From NCBI GenBank assembly GCA_002886105.1, contig CP025776.1, positions 3,100,001 to 3,164,000 on the forward strand: a DNA stretch of 64,000 nucleotides, written 5' to 3'. The position numbers and the translations under genes were made by a program. Below the pieces are notes generated by a model. That model did not search any database. It saw only the letters and a program-made list of their open reading frames with translations, and was not told where the DNA came from. This document shows positions 25,394 through 36,998 of this stretch, one piece after another (within the stretch, counting starts at the first letter, position 1; each line of letters starts with the position of its first letter). This stretch comes from Enterobacter sp. EA-1 (GTDB taxonomy: Bacteria; Pseudomonadota; Gammaproteobacteria; Enterobacterales; Enterobacteriaceae).

Positions 25394-25465
25394 TTTCAGC
25401 CAGCGCGCGCTGCAAAACTCACGTTAATTTACAAAAGCCGCATGCCTTCGAATGAAAATCGTCCA

Positions 25466-25489
25466 TCACCGCCTTTTTTATGGCGGTGA
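25466..25489 (-). terminator. Hairpin after tatD
   Basis: TCACCGCC pairs with GGCGGTGA around an 8-base loop, about 50 bases past the ycfH stop. The loop is T-rich on the plus strand. It probably ends the pabC-to-ycfH transcript. Confidence 0.5.
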
Positions 25490-25539
25490 ACTTTACTCTG
25501 ATCGTTTATTAATTACGAGCCCTAAAATAAGCTGAAATT

Positions 25540-26334
25540 TCAGGCGGATTGCAGGCGGGAGGGATCGATATGGAACAGATGGGCAAAGTTTTGCGTGGTT
25601 TGCCGGGCCAGTTCCTCAACGGAAACACCCTTTAATACCGCCATGTATTCGGCAACATCTCGGGTCATGGCGGGCTGGTTTTCCTTGCCACGGTGGGGTA
25701 CTGGCGCAAGATACGGAGAGTCTGTCTCCACCAGCAGTCGATCCAACGGTACATAACGCGCCGCGTCGCGAAGCTCTTCAGCATTGCGGAAAGTAACAAT
25801 ACCGGAGAACGAGATATAAAAGCCCATATCCAGCAACTTACCCGCCGTTTCGCGATCTTCCGTAAAACAGTGCAGAACGCCGCCGCACTCGGTCACCTTC
25901 TCTTCCTGCAGAATTGCCAGCGTATCGGCGCGAGCATCGCGGGTGTGCACAATAACCGGTTTATTCAGCTCACGGCCAATGCGGATATGGTTGCGGAAAG
26001 AGACCTGCTGTTGCGGTTTGGTTTCCGGGGTATAAAAATAATCGAGGCCGGTTTCCCCCATCGCTACCACACCGGGTTCGGCTGCCAGCTGGCGTAAGGT
26101 CTCGACCTCGTAGCTTTCGTCCTGATTAAGCGGGTGCACGCCACAGGAGAACACCACGTTGTCACGTTCTCCTACCAACTCTCGCATAGTGCGGTATCCC
26201 GGCAGCGTGGTGGCAACAGCAAGGCAAAATTTCACATCACGCGCGGCGGCTTTCGCCAGCACGTCATCCACGTCTTTATGCAAAGACTGATAATCAAGAC
26301 CATCAAGATGGCAGTGCGAGTCGACTAAAAACAT
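25540..26334 (-). CDS. ycfH: YcfH, TatD-family metal-dependent hydrolase
   Basis: An intact 264-residue TatD-family (amidohydrolase-fold) nuclease-like protein. It has MFLVDSHCHLDG with the metal-binding HxH, GVHPL, GETGLDYFY, VIVHTRDA, GVLHCFTED and the C-terminal LLVETDSPYLAPVPHRG. The start at 26334 matches the family N-terminus. An upstream in-frame ATG at 26373 lies in the holB end and is rejected. It is the last gene of the pabC-mltG-tmk-holB-ycfH run. Confidence 0.95.
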   Translation of the reverse strand: MFLVDSHCHLDGLDYQSLHKDVDDVLAKAAARDVKFCLAVATTLPGYRTMRELVGERDNVVFSCGVHPLNQDESYEVETLRQLAAEPGVVAMGETGLDYFYTPETKPQQQVSFRNHIRIGRELNKPVIVHTRDARADTLAILQEEKVTECGGVLHCFTEDRETAGKLLDMGFYISFSGIVTFRNAEELRDAARYVPLDRLLVETDSPYLAPVPHRGKENQPAMTRDVAEYMAVLKGVSVEELARQTTQNFAHLFHIDPSRLQSA

Positions 26335-26344
26335 AATGTCTCTC

Positions 26345-27346
26345 TTAAAGATGAGATACAGGAAGCACAGCACCGGGTTGCAGGTAGCGTTCCAGAGTTA
26401 ACAACAGATCGGTCAGCAAAAGTTCGCGGTTCACACCGGGCACACTGAGCAACTGCTCCCGGCAGGTAAACAACGCGTGTAAGAGCGCGTGCAACGTTTC
26501 GCCGCGCATCTGGCGAGCAAGAGCGTGCACCAGCGCAGAGGAGTCCACATTACTGAGCAAGGTCGCGCCTTGCTGGACTTTCAGCGCATCCAGAAACAGC
26601 GCTGACATCCATTGCAGACGCTCAGCAACCCGCTCATGGTTCAGCGCAGGTAACACAGCCAGCCAGTCACCGCTTTGCAGCGCTGTATCGACAGCTGGCA
26701 CAGCCCCAGCCGCTGCGCCCAGTGCTCTTCCTGCAATAATGCTTCCGCGGCACCGGGTGATCCTGCACTCAGGCGAAGTGCGGTCAGTAGCGTTTCCGGC
26801 GAAGCCGTCACTTCACGGCCATGCGCTGGCATAGTTTTCCGCAGGAGGCGCAAGGTGATGTAAATGACAGCGGCTGCGCAAAGTCGCCAACAATCGCGCG
26901 GGCTCACGGCAGGCAAGGAAAAACCATGTCTGCGCCGGAGGCTCTTCCAGTGGTTTTAAGCAGCGCATTCGCGGCCGCATCCGTCAGCAGCGCGGCATCC
27001 ACTGGATCCATACCACTTTTGCGCCGCCCAGCCGCGCGTGTTCATACAATTTTTCGCTGACCTCGCGTACCGCATCAATACCAGTGCGGTCTTGCCTTTT
27101 CCGGCGTCAGCGTGTAATAGTCCGGATGCGTACCTGCCTGCATAAGCTGGCAACCCCGACAATGACCGCAGCTTTTATGCCCTTGTGGCGTCTGGCATAA
27201 CAAAAGACGGCTGATCGCATAGATCAAGGCGTCTTCCCCCATGCCCTCGGCAATGCATGGATCAGTAACGCGTGGTGACCACGTCCGGCCTGATAACTGG
27301 CGACCAGTTGCTCAAAGTCCGGCCGCAGCCACGGATACCATCTCAT
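26345..27346 (-). CDS. holB: HolB, DNA polymerase III delta prime subunit
   Basis: A clamp-loader subunit. It begins [15 protein letters not shown] and includes zinc-binding cysteines in [18 protein letters not shown] (about 27150-27200), the AAA+ segment [20 protein letters not shown] and C-terminal [18 protein letters not shown]. The start overlaps the tmk stop (ATGA). Breaks occur near 27240, 27105, 27060, 26960, 26900, 26860 and 26700. About 334 residues, as in E. coli. The gene is essential, so the breaks are likely errors. Confidence 0.93.
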
Positions 27347-27989
27347 GCGCCCTGCCTCGGACCCACGCAATAATGGTCTGACGAATATTTTGCATAACAT
27401 CCTCCAACGGCTGGGTCGCATCAATGGTGCGAATGGTGTCATCCTGCGCTGCCAGCTCAAGGTAACGGGCTCGCGTCCGGTTAAAGAAATCCAGCGATTC
27501 CTGCTCAATGCGATCCAGCTCGCCACGCGCACGCGCGCGCGTTTCAGTCCCACTTCCGGCGTCACATCAAGATAGAGGGTTAAGTCCGGGCGAAAATCCC
27601 CCAGCACCACATCACGTAGGGTTGCCAGCATCGACTGATCAATGCCGCGACCGCCGCCCTGATAAGCCCACTGGGTGGAAAGGTCGTGCCGATCGCCAAT
27701 GACCCACTGACCCTGCGCCAGTGCTGGTTTAATCACCGTTTCAACTAACTGTACCCGGGCAGCATAAAACATCAGCACTTCAGCTTTATCGCAAATGACT
27801 TCGTCACCTACAGAGCGAATATCCAGCACCGGTGCTACGCAGTTTTTCCGCCAACAGCGTCCCACCCGGCTCACGCGTGAAAACCATCTCGCCCACGCCT
27901 GATTCTTTAAGCGTGTTCACAATGACATCACGTGCCGAGGTTTTACCGGCGCCTTCAAGCCCTTCAATGACAATGTATTTACTGCCCAT
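27343..27989 (-). CDS. tmk: Tmk, thymidylate kinase
   Basis: Converts dTMP to dTDP. It starts [17 protein letters not shown] with the P-loop near residues 8-16, followed by FTREPGGT, the DRHDLST catalytic region and the lid-containing [17 protein letters not shown]. Frame breaks occur near 27840, 27665, 27535 and just before the stop. It overlaps mltG upstream by 11 bases and holB downstream by 4 bases. Confidence 0.94.
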
Positions 27990-29004
27990 TTTTTCCTTAA
28001 GTACTTTCAGATATTCCTGCACTGACCGGTTATGGCTGGCGAGATTGGTGTTAAACGTGTGCCCGCCCTTTGCCGTCGGCCACAAAATAGAGATACGGCG
28101 TCTTCGCCGGATGCGCCGCTCGCTTTCAACGAAGCTTCGGCCGGAATCGCAATGGGTCCCGGCGGCATGCCGCTTATTACATAGGTATTGTATTCCGTCG
28201 GTGTATCTAAATCGGCGCGCGACAGCTTACCATTATAACGCGCCCCCATCCCGTAGATCACCGTCGGATCGGTCTGTAGCTTCATGCCAACGCGCAAGCG
28301 GTTAATAAATACCGATGCGACCTGATCGCGTTCACTGGCCACGGCAGTCTCTTTTCGATAATCGAGGCCATGGTAACCAACTGGTTCTGGTCTTTGTAGG
28401 GCAGCCCCTCCATACGCCCTTCCCAGACCTGCTCAACGGCCCGCACCATCTTTTGATGCGCGCGCTTCAGTAATGCCACATCGGTGGTGTTGGCGGTGTA
28501 CATCCGGTGTATCGGGCCAGAACCAGCCTTCCACCCACTCCGGATGTTCCAGCTTCAGGGCCTGCGCGACGGTGGCGTAATCATCATCTTTCAGTGTGTG
28601 TTTGATCCACGGCGCGTCACGCAACTGTTTGCTGGGTAGTCACTCAACCGCATGCCTTCGACCAAACGCAGCGGGAATTGTGCCTCTTTACCGCTTTCCA
28701 GCAACTGCAACATTTCACGAACGGTCATACCCGGTGTAAAACGATAGGTCCCGGCCTTAAAGTGCGAGAGAGATCCGGCTCCAGCTTGAGCAACCACTGG
28801 AATACTCGCGGGCGGTTGATCACCTTCTCGTTATACAGCTGCTCACCCAGCGCCAGACGACCCGTTCCGGCCGACAGAGAAAAAATGAGCTCTTCCTTGA
28901 TCAGGATCTTGCTGTCAGCCAGTTGGCGAACCTTCCACACCCGCTCCCGCTGCGATAACCATCACCGCCAGCAGGAGGAGAACAACGCGTAACATTTTCT
29001 TCAT
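27979..29004 (-). CDS. mltG: MltG (YceG), endolytic murein transglycosylase
   Basis: An inner-membrane enzyme that cleaves nascent glycan strands and may terminate their synthesis. It has an N-terminal membrane anchor ([12 protein letters not shown]), then [12 protein letters not shown]-type and [18 protein letters not shown] segments. The catalytic-glutamate motif is [11 protein letters not shown], and the tail is [23 protein letters not shown]. The true stop (KNGQ then TAA) is hidden by one A missing from an A run at about 27990, which falsely joins mltG to tmk. Other breaks lie near 28910, 28770, 28620, 28510, 28345 and 28090. Confidence 0.93.
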
Positions 29005-29820
29005 GACTGATTTATCTGCTCACACAGGGGGGATAAAAAGTGGTACACATCGCGCGCGGTCCAGTGGAGATCACCCCACTGCCGAACCGGGACTACCGGC
29101 ATCAGCGCGTTGCAAATAAGCACTTCTTCCGCTTGCCGCAACATATCCTGCCGCGCATTCACTTCGACAACGTTAAAACCTGAAGATGCCAGTTGCCGCA
29201 TACAATATTGGCGCATAATGCCATCTACACCGGCCTGATCCGGTGTGGGAGTAAAGACATCCTTGCCCTGACGCCAGAAAAGATTGGCCGCACAGCACTC
29301 AGTGAGCCAGCCATCGCTGTCCAGTACCAGCGCTTCATCGGCATCAGTCTGTTCCGGTGTGAGCGCGGACCAGTACTTCTGCTCCAGCCGATTAAGATGT
29401 TTGATACCTGCCAGCAGAGGGTTTCGCCCAAGGCGAACCGGGCTAAGCGCCAGCGTCACACCATTCTGCCGCCAGCGTTCGTAATGCGCCGGCTTAGCGG
29501 AAACGGAAAGGATGCGCGTAGGAGTAATGCAGTTCGCCGCGCTGTAACCACGACCGCCTGCGCCGCGGCTGATGATGACTTTTACAACGCCATCGTCTCT
29601 CTCTTTCGCCAGCCTGTTCATCTCCCGCTCCAGTACTGGCCAGTCGGCGAACGGAATAAATAAACGCTCGCATGCCTGCCGTAAGCGTTGCAGGTGCGCG
29701 GCGAGAGAACTGGATCTGCCCGTCAATAATGCGTGCAGTGGTAAAACACCCGTCGCCAAATTGTGTTGCCCGGTCAGTGGCGGCAAGCGTTTGCTGCTCA
29801 ATGCCATTAATCAAGAACAT
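29001..29820 (-). CDS. pabC: PabC, aminodeoxychorismate lyase
   Basis: A fold-type IV PLP enzyme releasing pyruvate from aminodeoxychorismate to give p-aminobenzoate for folate. It starts MFLINGIEQQTLAATDRATQ. The PLP lysine lies in LAGIKHLNRLE, and TECCAANLFWRQG and EVLICNALMPV follow. One frame break near 29705 splits residues of about 38-50. The stop overlaps the mltG start (ATGA). Length is about 272. Confidence 0.94.
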
Positions 29821-29895
29821 AGAGGCTCCTTATGCGTGGCCGGACAGTTTGGCAGGATGAAAAGCAGAGAACAAGCGGAGAAAACCGAATAGAAA

Positions 29896-29916
29896 AAGGC
29901 CCGCCAAGCGGGCCTT
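29896..29916 (-). terminator. Hairpin terminator after fabF
   Basis: AAGGCCCGC-CAA-GCGGGCCTT forms a perfect 9-bp stem. On the minus strand TTTTTC follows, 17 bases past the fabF stop and before pabC. Confidence 0.8.
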
Positions 29917-29932
29917 AATATGGCTGAGATAA

Positions 29933-31214
<1,282 letters not shown>

Positions 31215-31233
31215 TTACATTAGATAAAACTCA

Positions 31234-31251
31234 GGCGGTCGAGTGACCGCC
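31234..31251 (-). terminator. Hairpin between acpP and fabF
   Basis: GGCGGTC-GAGT-GACCGCC forms a 7-bp stem just past the acpP stop. The minus strand then reads TGAGTTTTATC, so it is a terminator or attenuator that could set the high acpP to fabF ratio. Confidence 0.55.
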
Positions 31252-31264
31252 CCGAGATGTTCAC

Positions 31265-31503
31265 TTACGCCCGGTGGCCGTTGATGTAATCAATGGCAGC
31301 CTGAACGGTGGTGATTTTCTCAGCTTCTTCGTCCGGAATCTCAGTATCAAACTCTTCTTCCAGAGCCATTACCAGCTCAACGGTGTCAAGAGAATCAGCG
31401 CCCGTGGGTCTTCAACGAAGGAAGCATTGTTGGTAACTTCTTCCTGCTTAACGCCCAGCTGTTCGCCGATAATTTTCTTAACGCGTTCTTCGATAGTGCT
31501 CAT
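31265..31503 (-). CDS. acpP: AcpP, acyl carrier protein
   Basis: A small acidic carrier of acyl chains. It starts [20 protein letters not shown], has the phosphopantetheine serine in [10 protein letters not shown] and ends YINGHRA. The span is 239 bases where 237 is expected. Near 31405 the expected GAC-CTG-GGC reads with extra bases (GACCCACGGGC), breaking the frame right before the DSL motif. An essential gene cannot be broken this way, so this marks a sequence error. Confidence 0.94.
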
Positions 31504-31656
31504 ACTCTTAAATTTCCTATCAAAACTCGCTTTCGCGATGGTTTTCGTAGTGTATAAAATGTTGAAAAATTTGCAACTAAATCCCGGCAGTTCTTACCAC
31601 GATTTTACGCTATTCTGAGGCTTTTCCCCTAATAACGCAAATAAATTTCATCGTGG

Positions 31657-32392
31657 TTAAACCATATACATTCCGCCGTTGACGTGCAGGGTTTCACCAG
31701 TGATGTAACCTGCCTCGTCAGAGGCTAAAATGTAACCGCGCTGGCGATTTCCTGAGCGCCGCCAAGACGGCCCGCAGGAACCTGCGCCGAGGATACCCGC
31801 ACGCTGATCATCAGACAGCGCACGCGTCATGTCCGTTTCAATAAAGCCCGGAGCAACAACGTTCACCGTAATACCGCGGGACGCGACTTCACGCGCCAGC
31901 GATTTACTGAAACCGATTAGACCCGCTTTAGCCGCAGCATAGTTGGCCTGACCAGCATTTCCCATGGTACCGACCACAGAACCGATAGTGATAATACGCC
32001 CATGACGTTTTTTCATCATAGCGCGCATTACCGCTTTTGACAGACGGAAAACAGATGAAAGATTGGTATCGAGGATATCGTTCCACTCCGTCATCTTTCA
32101 TGCGCATCAGCAGGTTATCACGGGTGATACCGGCATTATTAACCAGAATATCAACCTCGCCAAACTCCGCGCGGATATTTTCCAGAACGGATTCGATAGA
32201 TGCTGCATCGGTCACATTCAACAACAGACCTTTGCCGTTCGCACCTAAATAATCGCTGATCGCCTTAGCACCATTTTCGCTGGTCGCAGTACCGATGACT
32301 TTTGCGCCACGCGCAACAAGCGTCTCAGCAATTGCACGGCCAATACCGCGACTTGCACCGGTAACCAGCGCGACTTTTCCTTCAAAACTCAT
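31657..32392 (-). CDS. fabG: FabG, 3-oxoacyl-ACP reductase
   Basis: A short-chain dehydrogenase reducing beta-ketoacyl-ACP with NADPH. It has VTGASRGIGRAIAETL (cofactor site), NNAGITRDNLLMRMKD, the catalytic YAAAKAGLIGFSKSLA and C-terminal ITGETLHVNGGMYMV. Frame breaks lie near 32085, 31780 and 31735. The length of 244 matches. Confidence 0.96.
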
Positions 32393-32404
32393 GGTTTTCC
32401 TCTT

Positions 32405-33333
32405 TTATTGCGCAAGTGCCTCTGACATCGCGTTCGGCTCATTGAGGGCCGAGGCAGTCAGGGTGTCAACAATACGTTTTGTCAGACCAGTGAGGACTTT
32501 ACCCGGGCCAACTTCATACAGGTGCTCAATGCCCTGCGCCGCCATAAACTCAACGCCCTTCGTCCACTGCACCGGGCTATAAAGCTGACGCACCAGCGCG
32601 TCACGAATCGCTTCCGGCGTTGTCTCGCACTTCACATCCACATTATTCACTACTGCGATTTGCGGGGCGTTAAATGTAATGCTGTTCAGTTCAGCGGCCA
32701 GTTTTTCTGCTGCGGGTTTCATCAACGCGCAGTGAGACGGTACGCTGACCGGCAAAGGCAGAGCTCGTTTCGCGCCAGCAGCTTTACAGGCTGCGCCAGC
32801 GCGTTCAACCGCTTCTTTATTCCCTGCAATGACGACCTGCCCCGGTGAGTTATAGTTCACCGGCGACACCACCTGACCTTCGGCGGATTCTTCACAGGCT
32901 TTGGCAATCGACGCATCGTCAAGACCGATGATTGCCGACATTGCGCCCGTTCCTTCCGGAACGGCTTCCTGCATAAACTTACCACGCAGTTCAACCCGGT
33001 GCGAACCGCGTCAGCTGAAAGCCAGCACGCCTGCGCACACCAGCGCAGAATATTCACCGAGGCTGTGTCCCGCCATCAACGCAGGTGTTTTACCCCCTGC
33101 TGCTGCCATACGCGCCACAGCGCGACGGAAGCCGTCAACAGCGCGGGTTGCGTCTGCCGGTTTTATTCAGGCTCTTCCGCTGGGCCGTGCTGTACCAGCG
33201 CCCAGAGATCATAGCCCAGCGCAGCAGAAGCTTCAGCAAACGTTTGTTCAATCACCGGGTAAGTTGCAGCATCAGCCAGCATACCAACCGTTTGGGAACC
33301 CTGCCCAGGGAACACAAATGCAAATTGCGTCAT
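32405..33333 (-). CDS. fabD: FabD, malonyl-CoA:ACP transacylase
   Basis: Loads malonate onto ACP. It starts [21 protein letters not shown]. The nucleophile serine is in [10 protein letters not shown] (about 33070), the active-site histidine in [15 protein letters not shown], and it ends [12 protein letters not shown]. Frame breaks cluster between 33175 and 32995. The length of 309 matches. It sits between fabH and fabG with 16- and 12-base gaps. Confidence 0.95.
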
Positions 33334-33349
33334 GTTTTTATCCTTATAC

Positions 33350-34300
33350 TCAGAAACGAACCAGCGCGGAGCCCCGTGAACCCACCACCGAACGCTTCGA
33401 GCAGGATCAACTGACCCGGTTTAATGCGCCCGTCGCGTACCGCTTCATCAAGCGCGCTGGGAACGGAAGCCGCAGAAGTATTGCCGTGACGATCCAACGT
33501 CACAACAACATTGTCCATCGACATACCCAGTTTTTTCGCTGTCGCGCTGATAATTCGCAGGTTAGCCTGATGCGGCACCAGCCAGTCAAGCTCGCTGCGC
33601 TCCAGATTATTGGCCGCTAATGTTTCATCAACAATACGCGCCAGTTCAGTGACCGCAACTTTAAAGACTTCATTACCCGCCATTGTCAGGTAAATGGAAT
33701 TTTCCGGCGTCACGCGATCCAGATTCGGTAACGTTAGCAGTTCACCATAGCTACCGTCCGCGTGCAGATGCGTAGAGATGATACCCGGCTCTTCAGAGGC
33801 ACCCAGTACGACCGCGCCAGCGCCATCGCCAAACAGAATAATCGTGCCGCGATCTTCCGGATCCAACGTACGCGCCAGCACATCAGAACCGATAACCAGC
33901 GCATGTTTCACCGCACCGGTTTTAACATATTGATCGGCAATGCTCAGCGCATAGGTAAAACCAGCGCAGGCTGCAGCGACATCAAACGCCGGACAACCTT
34001 TGATCTCCAGCATATTCTGAATCTGGCAAGCCGCGCTCGGAATGCATGCGTTGCGGATGTCGTCGCAACAATAATCAAACCGATCTGGTCTTTATCGATG
34101 CCGGCCATTTCCAGCGCGCGTTTAGCGGCCTCAAAGCCCATGGTCGAAACAGTTTCGTTTGCAGCGGCGATGCGACGCTCACGGATCCCTGTACGGCTGA
34201 CAATCCATTCGTCAGACGTTTCCACCATTGTTTCTAAATCGGCGTTTGTTCGAACCTGCTCGGGCAGAAAGCTGCCGGTACCAATAATCTTCGTATACAT
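33350..34300 (-). CDS. fabH: FabH, beta-ketoacyl-ACP synthase III
   Basis: Starts fatty-acid chains by condensing acetyl-CoA with malonyl-ACP. It begins [20 protein letters not shown]. The active-site cysteine lies in [14 protein letters not shown] (about 33970), and the catalytic HxxN region is [17 protein letters not shown]. Breaks occur near 34040 and 33370; the latter hides the usual end FVRF. The length of 317 matches. Confidence 0.95.
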
Positions 34301-34310
34301 GTACGCTCAG

Positions 34311-35395
34311 TCACTCTCGGGTAATATACACACACTCTGGTTTTCGCCGCTCGATGCGGACGAAGCAGGATGGGCGTACACAGATTCCGTGACGAGCGGC
34401 GATCCGTTGTGGAACCTGCCGCTGCACCGCCTGCACTGCCTGTTCAATCGCGACGGTAAACGCTCGCTGATTGGCCGCACCATGACTCTTAATCACCGTG
34501 CCGCGCAATCCTAACAGACAGGCGCCATTATACTGGTCGGGGTTGAGGTGACTGAATCGCCTTGTCAGGCTTTTTTGTAACCAACGCTTTAATAAAATCA
34601 GCCACCACGACCTTTTTGCCCTCGCCCTGAGATTTCCCAGCAACGAGAGGAACATTCTGACAACACCCTCCATGGTTTTTAATGTGACATTTCCCGTGAA
34701 ACCGTCACAAACCAGCACATCCGTCTTGCCGGTGAGTAATTCATTCGCTTCCAGATAGCCAATGTAGTTCATTGCCGGAACCGAGCGTAATAATGCAGCA
34801 GCATCGCGGATACTGTCATGGCCTTTGGTTTCTTCTTCACCAATGTTCAGTAACGCAACGCGCGGATTTGTAATCCCAAGGATCTCTTCCGCCATAACTG
34901 CGCCCATTACCGCAAATTGCGACAACATTGTACTGTCACAATCCACATTAGCGCCGAGATCCAGCACCACTGTTTTGCCCTTTTGCTGATGGGGCAATAC
35001 CGTCACCAACGCCGGACGCTCAATACCTTCAATCGGTTTGAGCAGCATTTTCGCCAGCCCCATCAACGCGCCAGTATTACCTGCGCTCACACAGGCCCTG
35101 GGCGCGCCCTGCTTTCACCAGCTCAAGCGCAATGCGCATTGAACTACCGCGACTGTTACGAATAGCCTGCGCGGCGCGCGCATCACTGGCAATAACTGAC
35201 TGTGCAGGAACGATAAGCAAACGCGATCGCTGCTCGAAATCAGCTTTGGCAAGTAATGGCGTGATAGCGTCGGGATCGCCGACTAAAAGAAGATTGAGTT
35301 GAGAATTAGAGTTCAGTGCCTGCAAAGCTGCAGGCACTGTCACGGAAGGACCAAAATCCCCTCCCATGACATCTAACGCCGGTTAGACGTGTCAA
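34311..35395 (-). CDS. plsX: PlsX, phosphate acyltransferase
   Basis: Makes acyl-phosphate from acyl-ACP for phospholipid synthesis. A TTG start at 35395 (LTRLT) is used, as in E. coli; the frame breaks within six codons, then reads [19 protein letters not shown]. Further motifs are [28 protein letters not shown] and [16 protein letters not shown]. The C-terminus differs from E. coli and is disturbed near 34400. Other breaks lie near 35095 and 34640. It lies 79 bases after rpmF. Confidence 0.94.
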
Positions 35396-35473
35396 GGTAT
35401 CGTCGCAGCCCTGGTTCGGTTTATCCCCGCTTACGCGGGAAATCCTCATAAGCTTCATCACGCTTGCGCGTGA

Positions 35474-35659
<186 letters not shown>

Positions 35660-35663
35660 TTAA

Positions 35664-36185
35664 TTACTTACGCTTTAAGCTGGCTAATACGGCAAATGGA
35701 TTTGGTTTTTGCGCTTCATCAGGCAGTTCACCAAAGACCATGTCCGCCTCGGACACTTCACAGTGTTCAGAATCATGCACCGGAACTACAGGCAAGGAGA
35801 GAATGATTTCATCCTCAACCAGGGCCAGCAGATCGATTTCGCCGAATTCGTTAACCTCAATCGGCTCATACGCTTCCGGCAGTGCTTCAGCCTGCTCATC
35901 TGAACGCACAGGACTGAAACAATACGTTGTGTGAACATGATGGGTGAACGGTTTCCCGCAGCGCTGGCATTCGAGCGATACCGTTACCTTCGCCTCTCCG
36001 GTTAACACGGCGAGACGCTGATTATCGATAGCGAACGACATGGAGCACTCCACATCACTGTCCACGCTGACTACAGACCCGGCAACACGCTCAACCTGCT
36101 CGGGGGGTATAGATACCCTCGTAATCAAGGCGTTTTGAGCCGTACGGACCGGATCAAGAGTCAGGGGGTAATTTTACCTTTGCAT
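35664..36185 (-). CDS. yceD: YceD, DUF177 protein upstream of L32
   Basis: A conserved protein almost always encoded before rpmF, implicated in 23S rRNA maturation in some bacteria. Body motifs: [18 protein letters not shown], the CxxC in [33 protein letters not shown] and the tail [12 protein letters not shown]. The start at 36185 (MQ...[13 protein letters not shown]) needs repair of breaks near 36178, 36160 and 36115. Total is 173 residues, as in E. coli. Confidence 0.93.
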
Positions 36186-36225
36186 AGGGCGCGCATATTA
36201 ACTTTGTAACGTCATAGAGTCAAAG

Positions 36226-36251
36226 AAAAAGGCAGCCTGAGGTTGCCTTTT
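36226..36251 (-). terminator. Minus-strand terminator hairpin upstream of yceD (possible sRNA end)
   Basis: The minus strand reads AAAAGGCAACC-TCA-GGCTGCCTTTTTC, a good intrinsic terminator placed 41 bases before the yceD start codon. No gene ends there. E. coli encodes the sRNA SraB in the yceD/yceF gap, so this may end a homologue or a premature yceD leader transcript. Confidence 0.6.
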
Positions 36252-36327
36252 GCCAATAATTCGCACACACATTGCGGCCTACAGTTTAAAATGCCTGTCA
36301 TTGTTAAGCCATATTTGGTGAAAAAAT

Positions 36328-36910
36328 ATGTCTGCTCTCATCCTTGCGTCAACTTCTCCGTATCGTCGCGCCCTGCTGGAAAAACTGGGGTTATCGTTTG
36401 AATGCGCCGCGCCGCAAACCGACGAAACACCCCGTGCTGGCGAGTCTCCGCGCCACCGGTCCTGCGCCCCGGCGCAGGAAAAAGCGCAATCATTGGCACG
36501 CCCGGCCCCGGCATCTGATTATTGGTTCGGATCAGGTCTGTGCTTGACGGTGAAATTACCGGTAAACCTCACACGGAAGAAAATGCGCGCCAGCAATTAA
36601 TGAAAGCCAGTGGAAATATCGTCACTTTTATACGGGTCTTGCGCTGTATAATTCTGCAACCGGCCATTTACAAACTGAATGTGAACCTTTCGATGTCCAC
36701 TTTCGCCACTTGGAGTGAGCAGGAGATCGACGATTATGTGCGCAAAGAGCGCCCGCTAAACTGTGCTGGCAGCTTTAAAAGCGAAGGACTGGGGATCGCG
36801 CTGTTTGAGCGCCTCGACGGTCGGGACCCAAATACCCCCGGGTGGGGCTGCCGTTAATTGCCTTATGCCAGATGCTGCGACGTGAGCACTGTAACCCACT
36901 GTTAAGTTAA
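36328..36910 (+). CDS. yceF: YceF, Maf-family nucleotide pyrophosphatase (7-methyl-GTP type)
   Basis: A Maf-like house-cleaning pyrophosphatase. It starts [21 protein letters not shown], has DETPRAGES and [16 protein letters not shown], then a Maf C-terminal half with [18 protein letters not shown] and ends [15 protein letters not shown]. Frame breaks lie near 36450, 36505, 36635 and 36835. The length of 194 matches E. coli. Confidence 0.93.
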
Positions 36911-36998
36911 TGCTTTACCGATCACAGATTCTTTTTTAATCAGCCGTTACATTCATCGCCAATATTGGAAACAATGTTTTGAATTAAAAGGAGAGGTG

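Noticed and set aside
27804-28085. Apparent fusion of the MltG C-terminus to thymidylate kinase
   Set aside because: One missing A in an A run removes the mltG stop (KNGQ then TAA). The two genes normally overlap in different frames.
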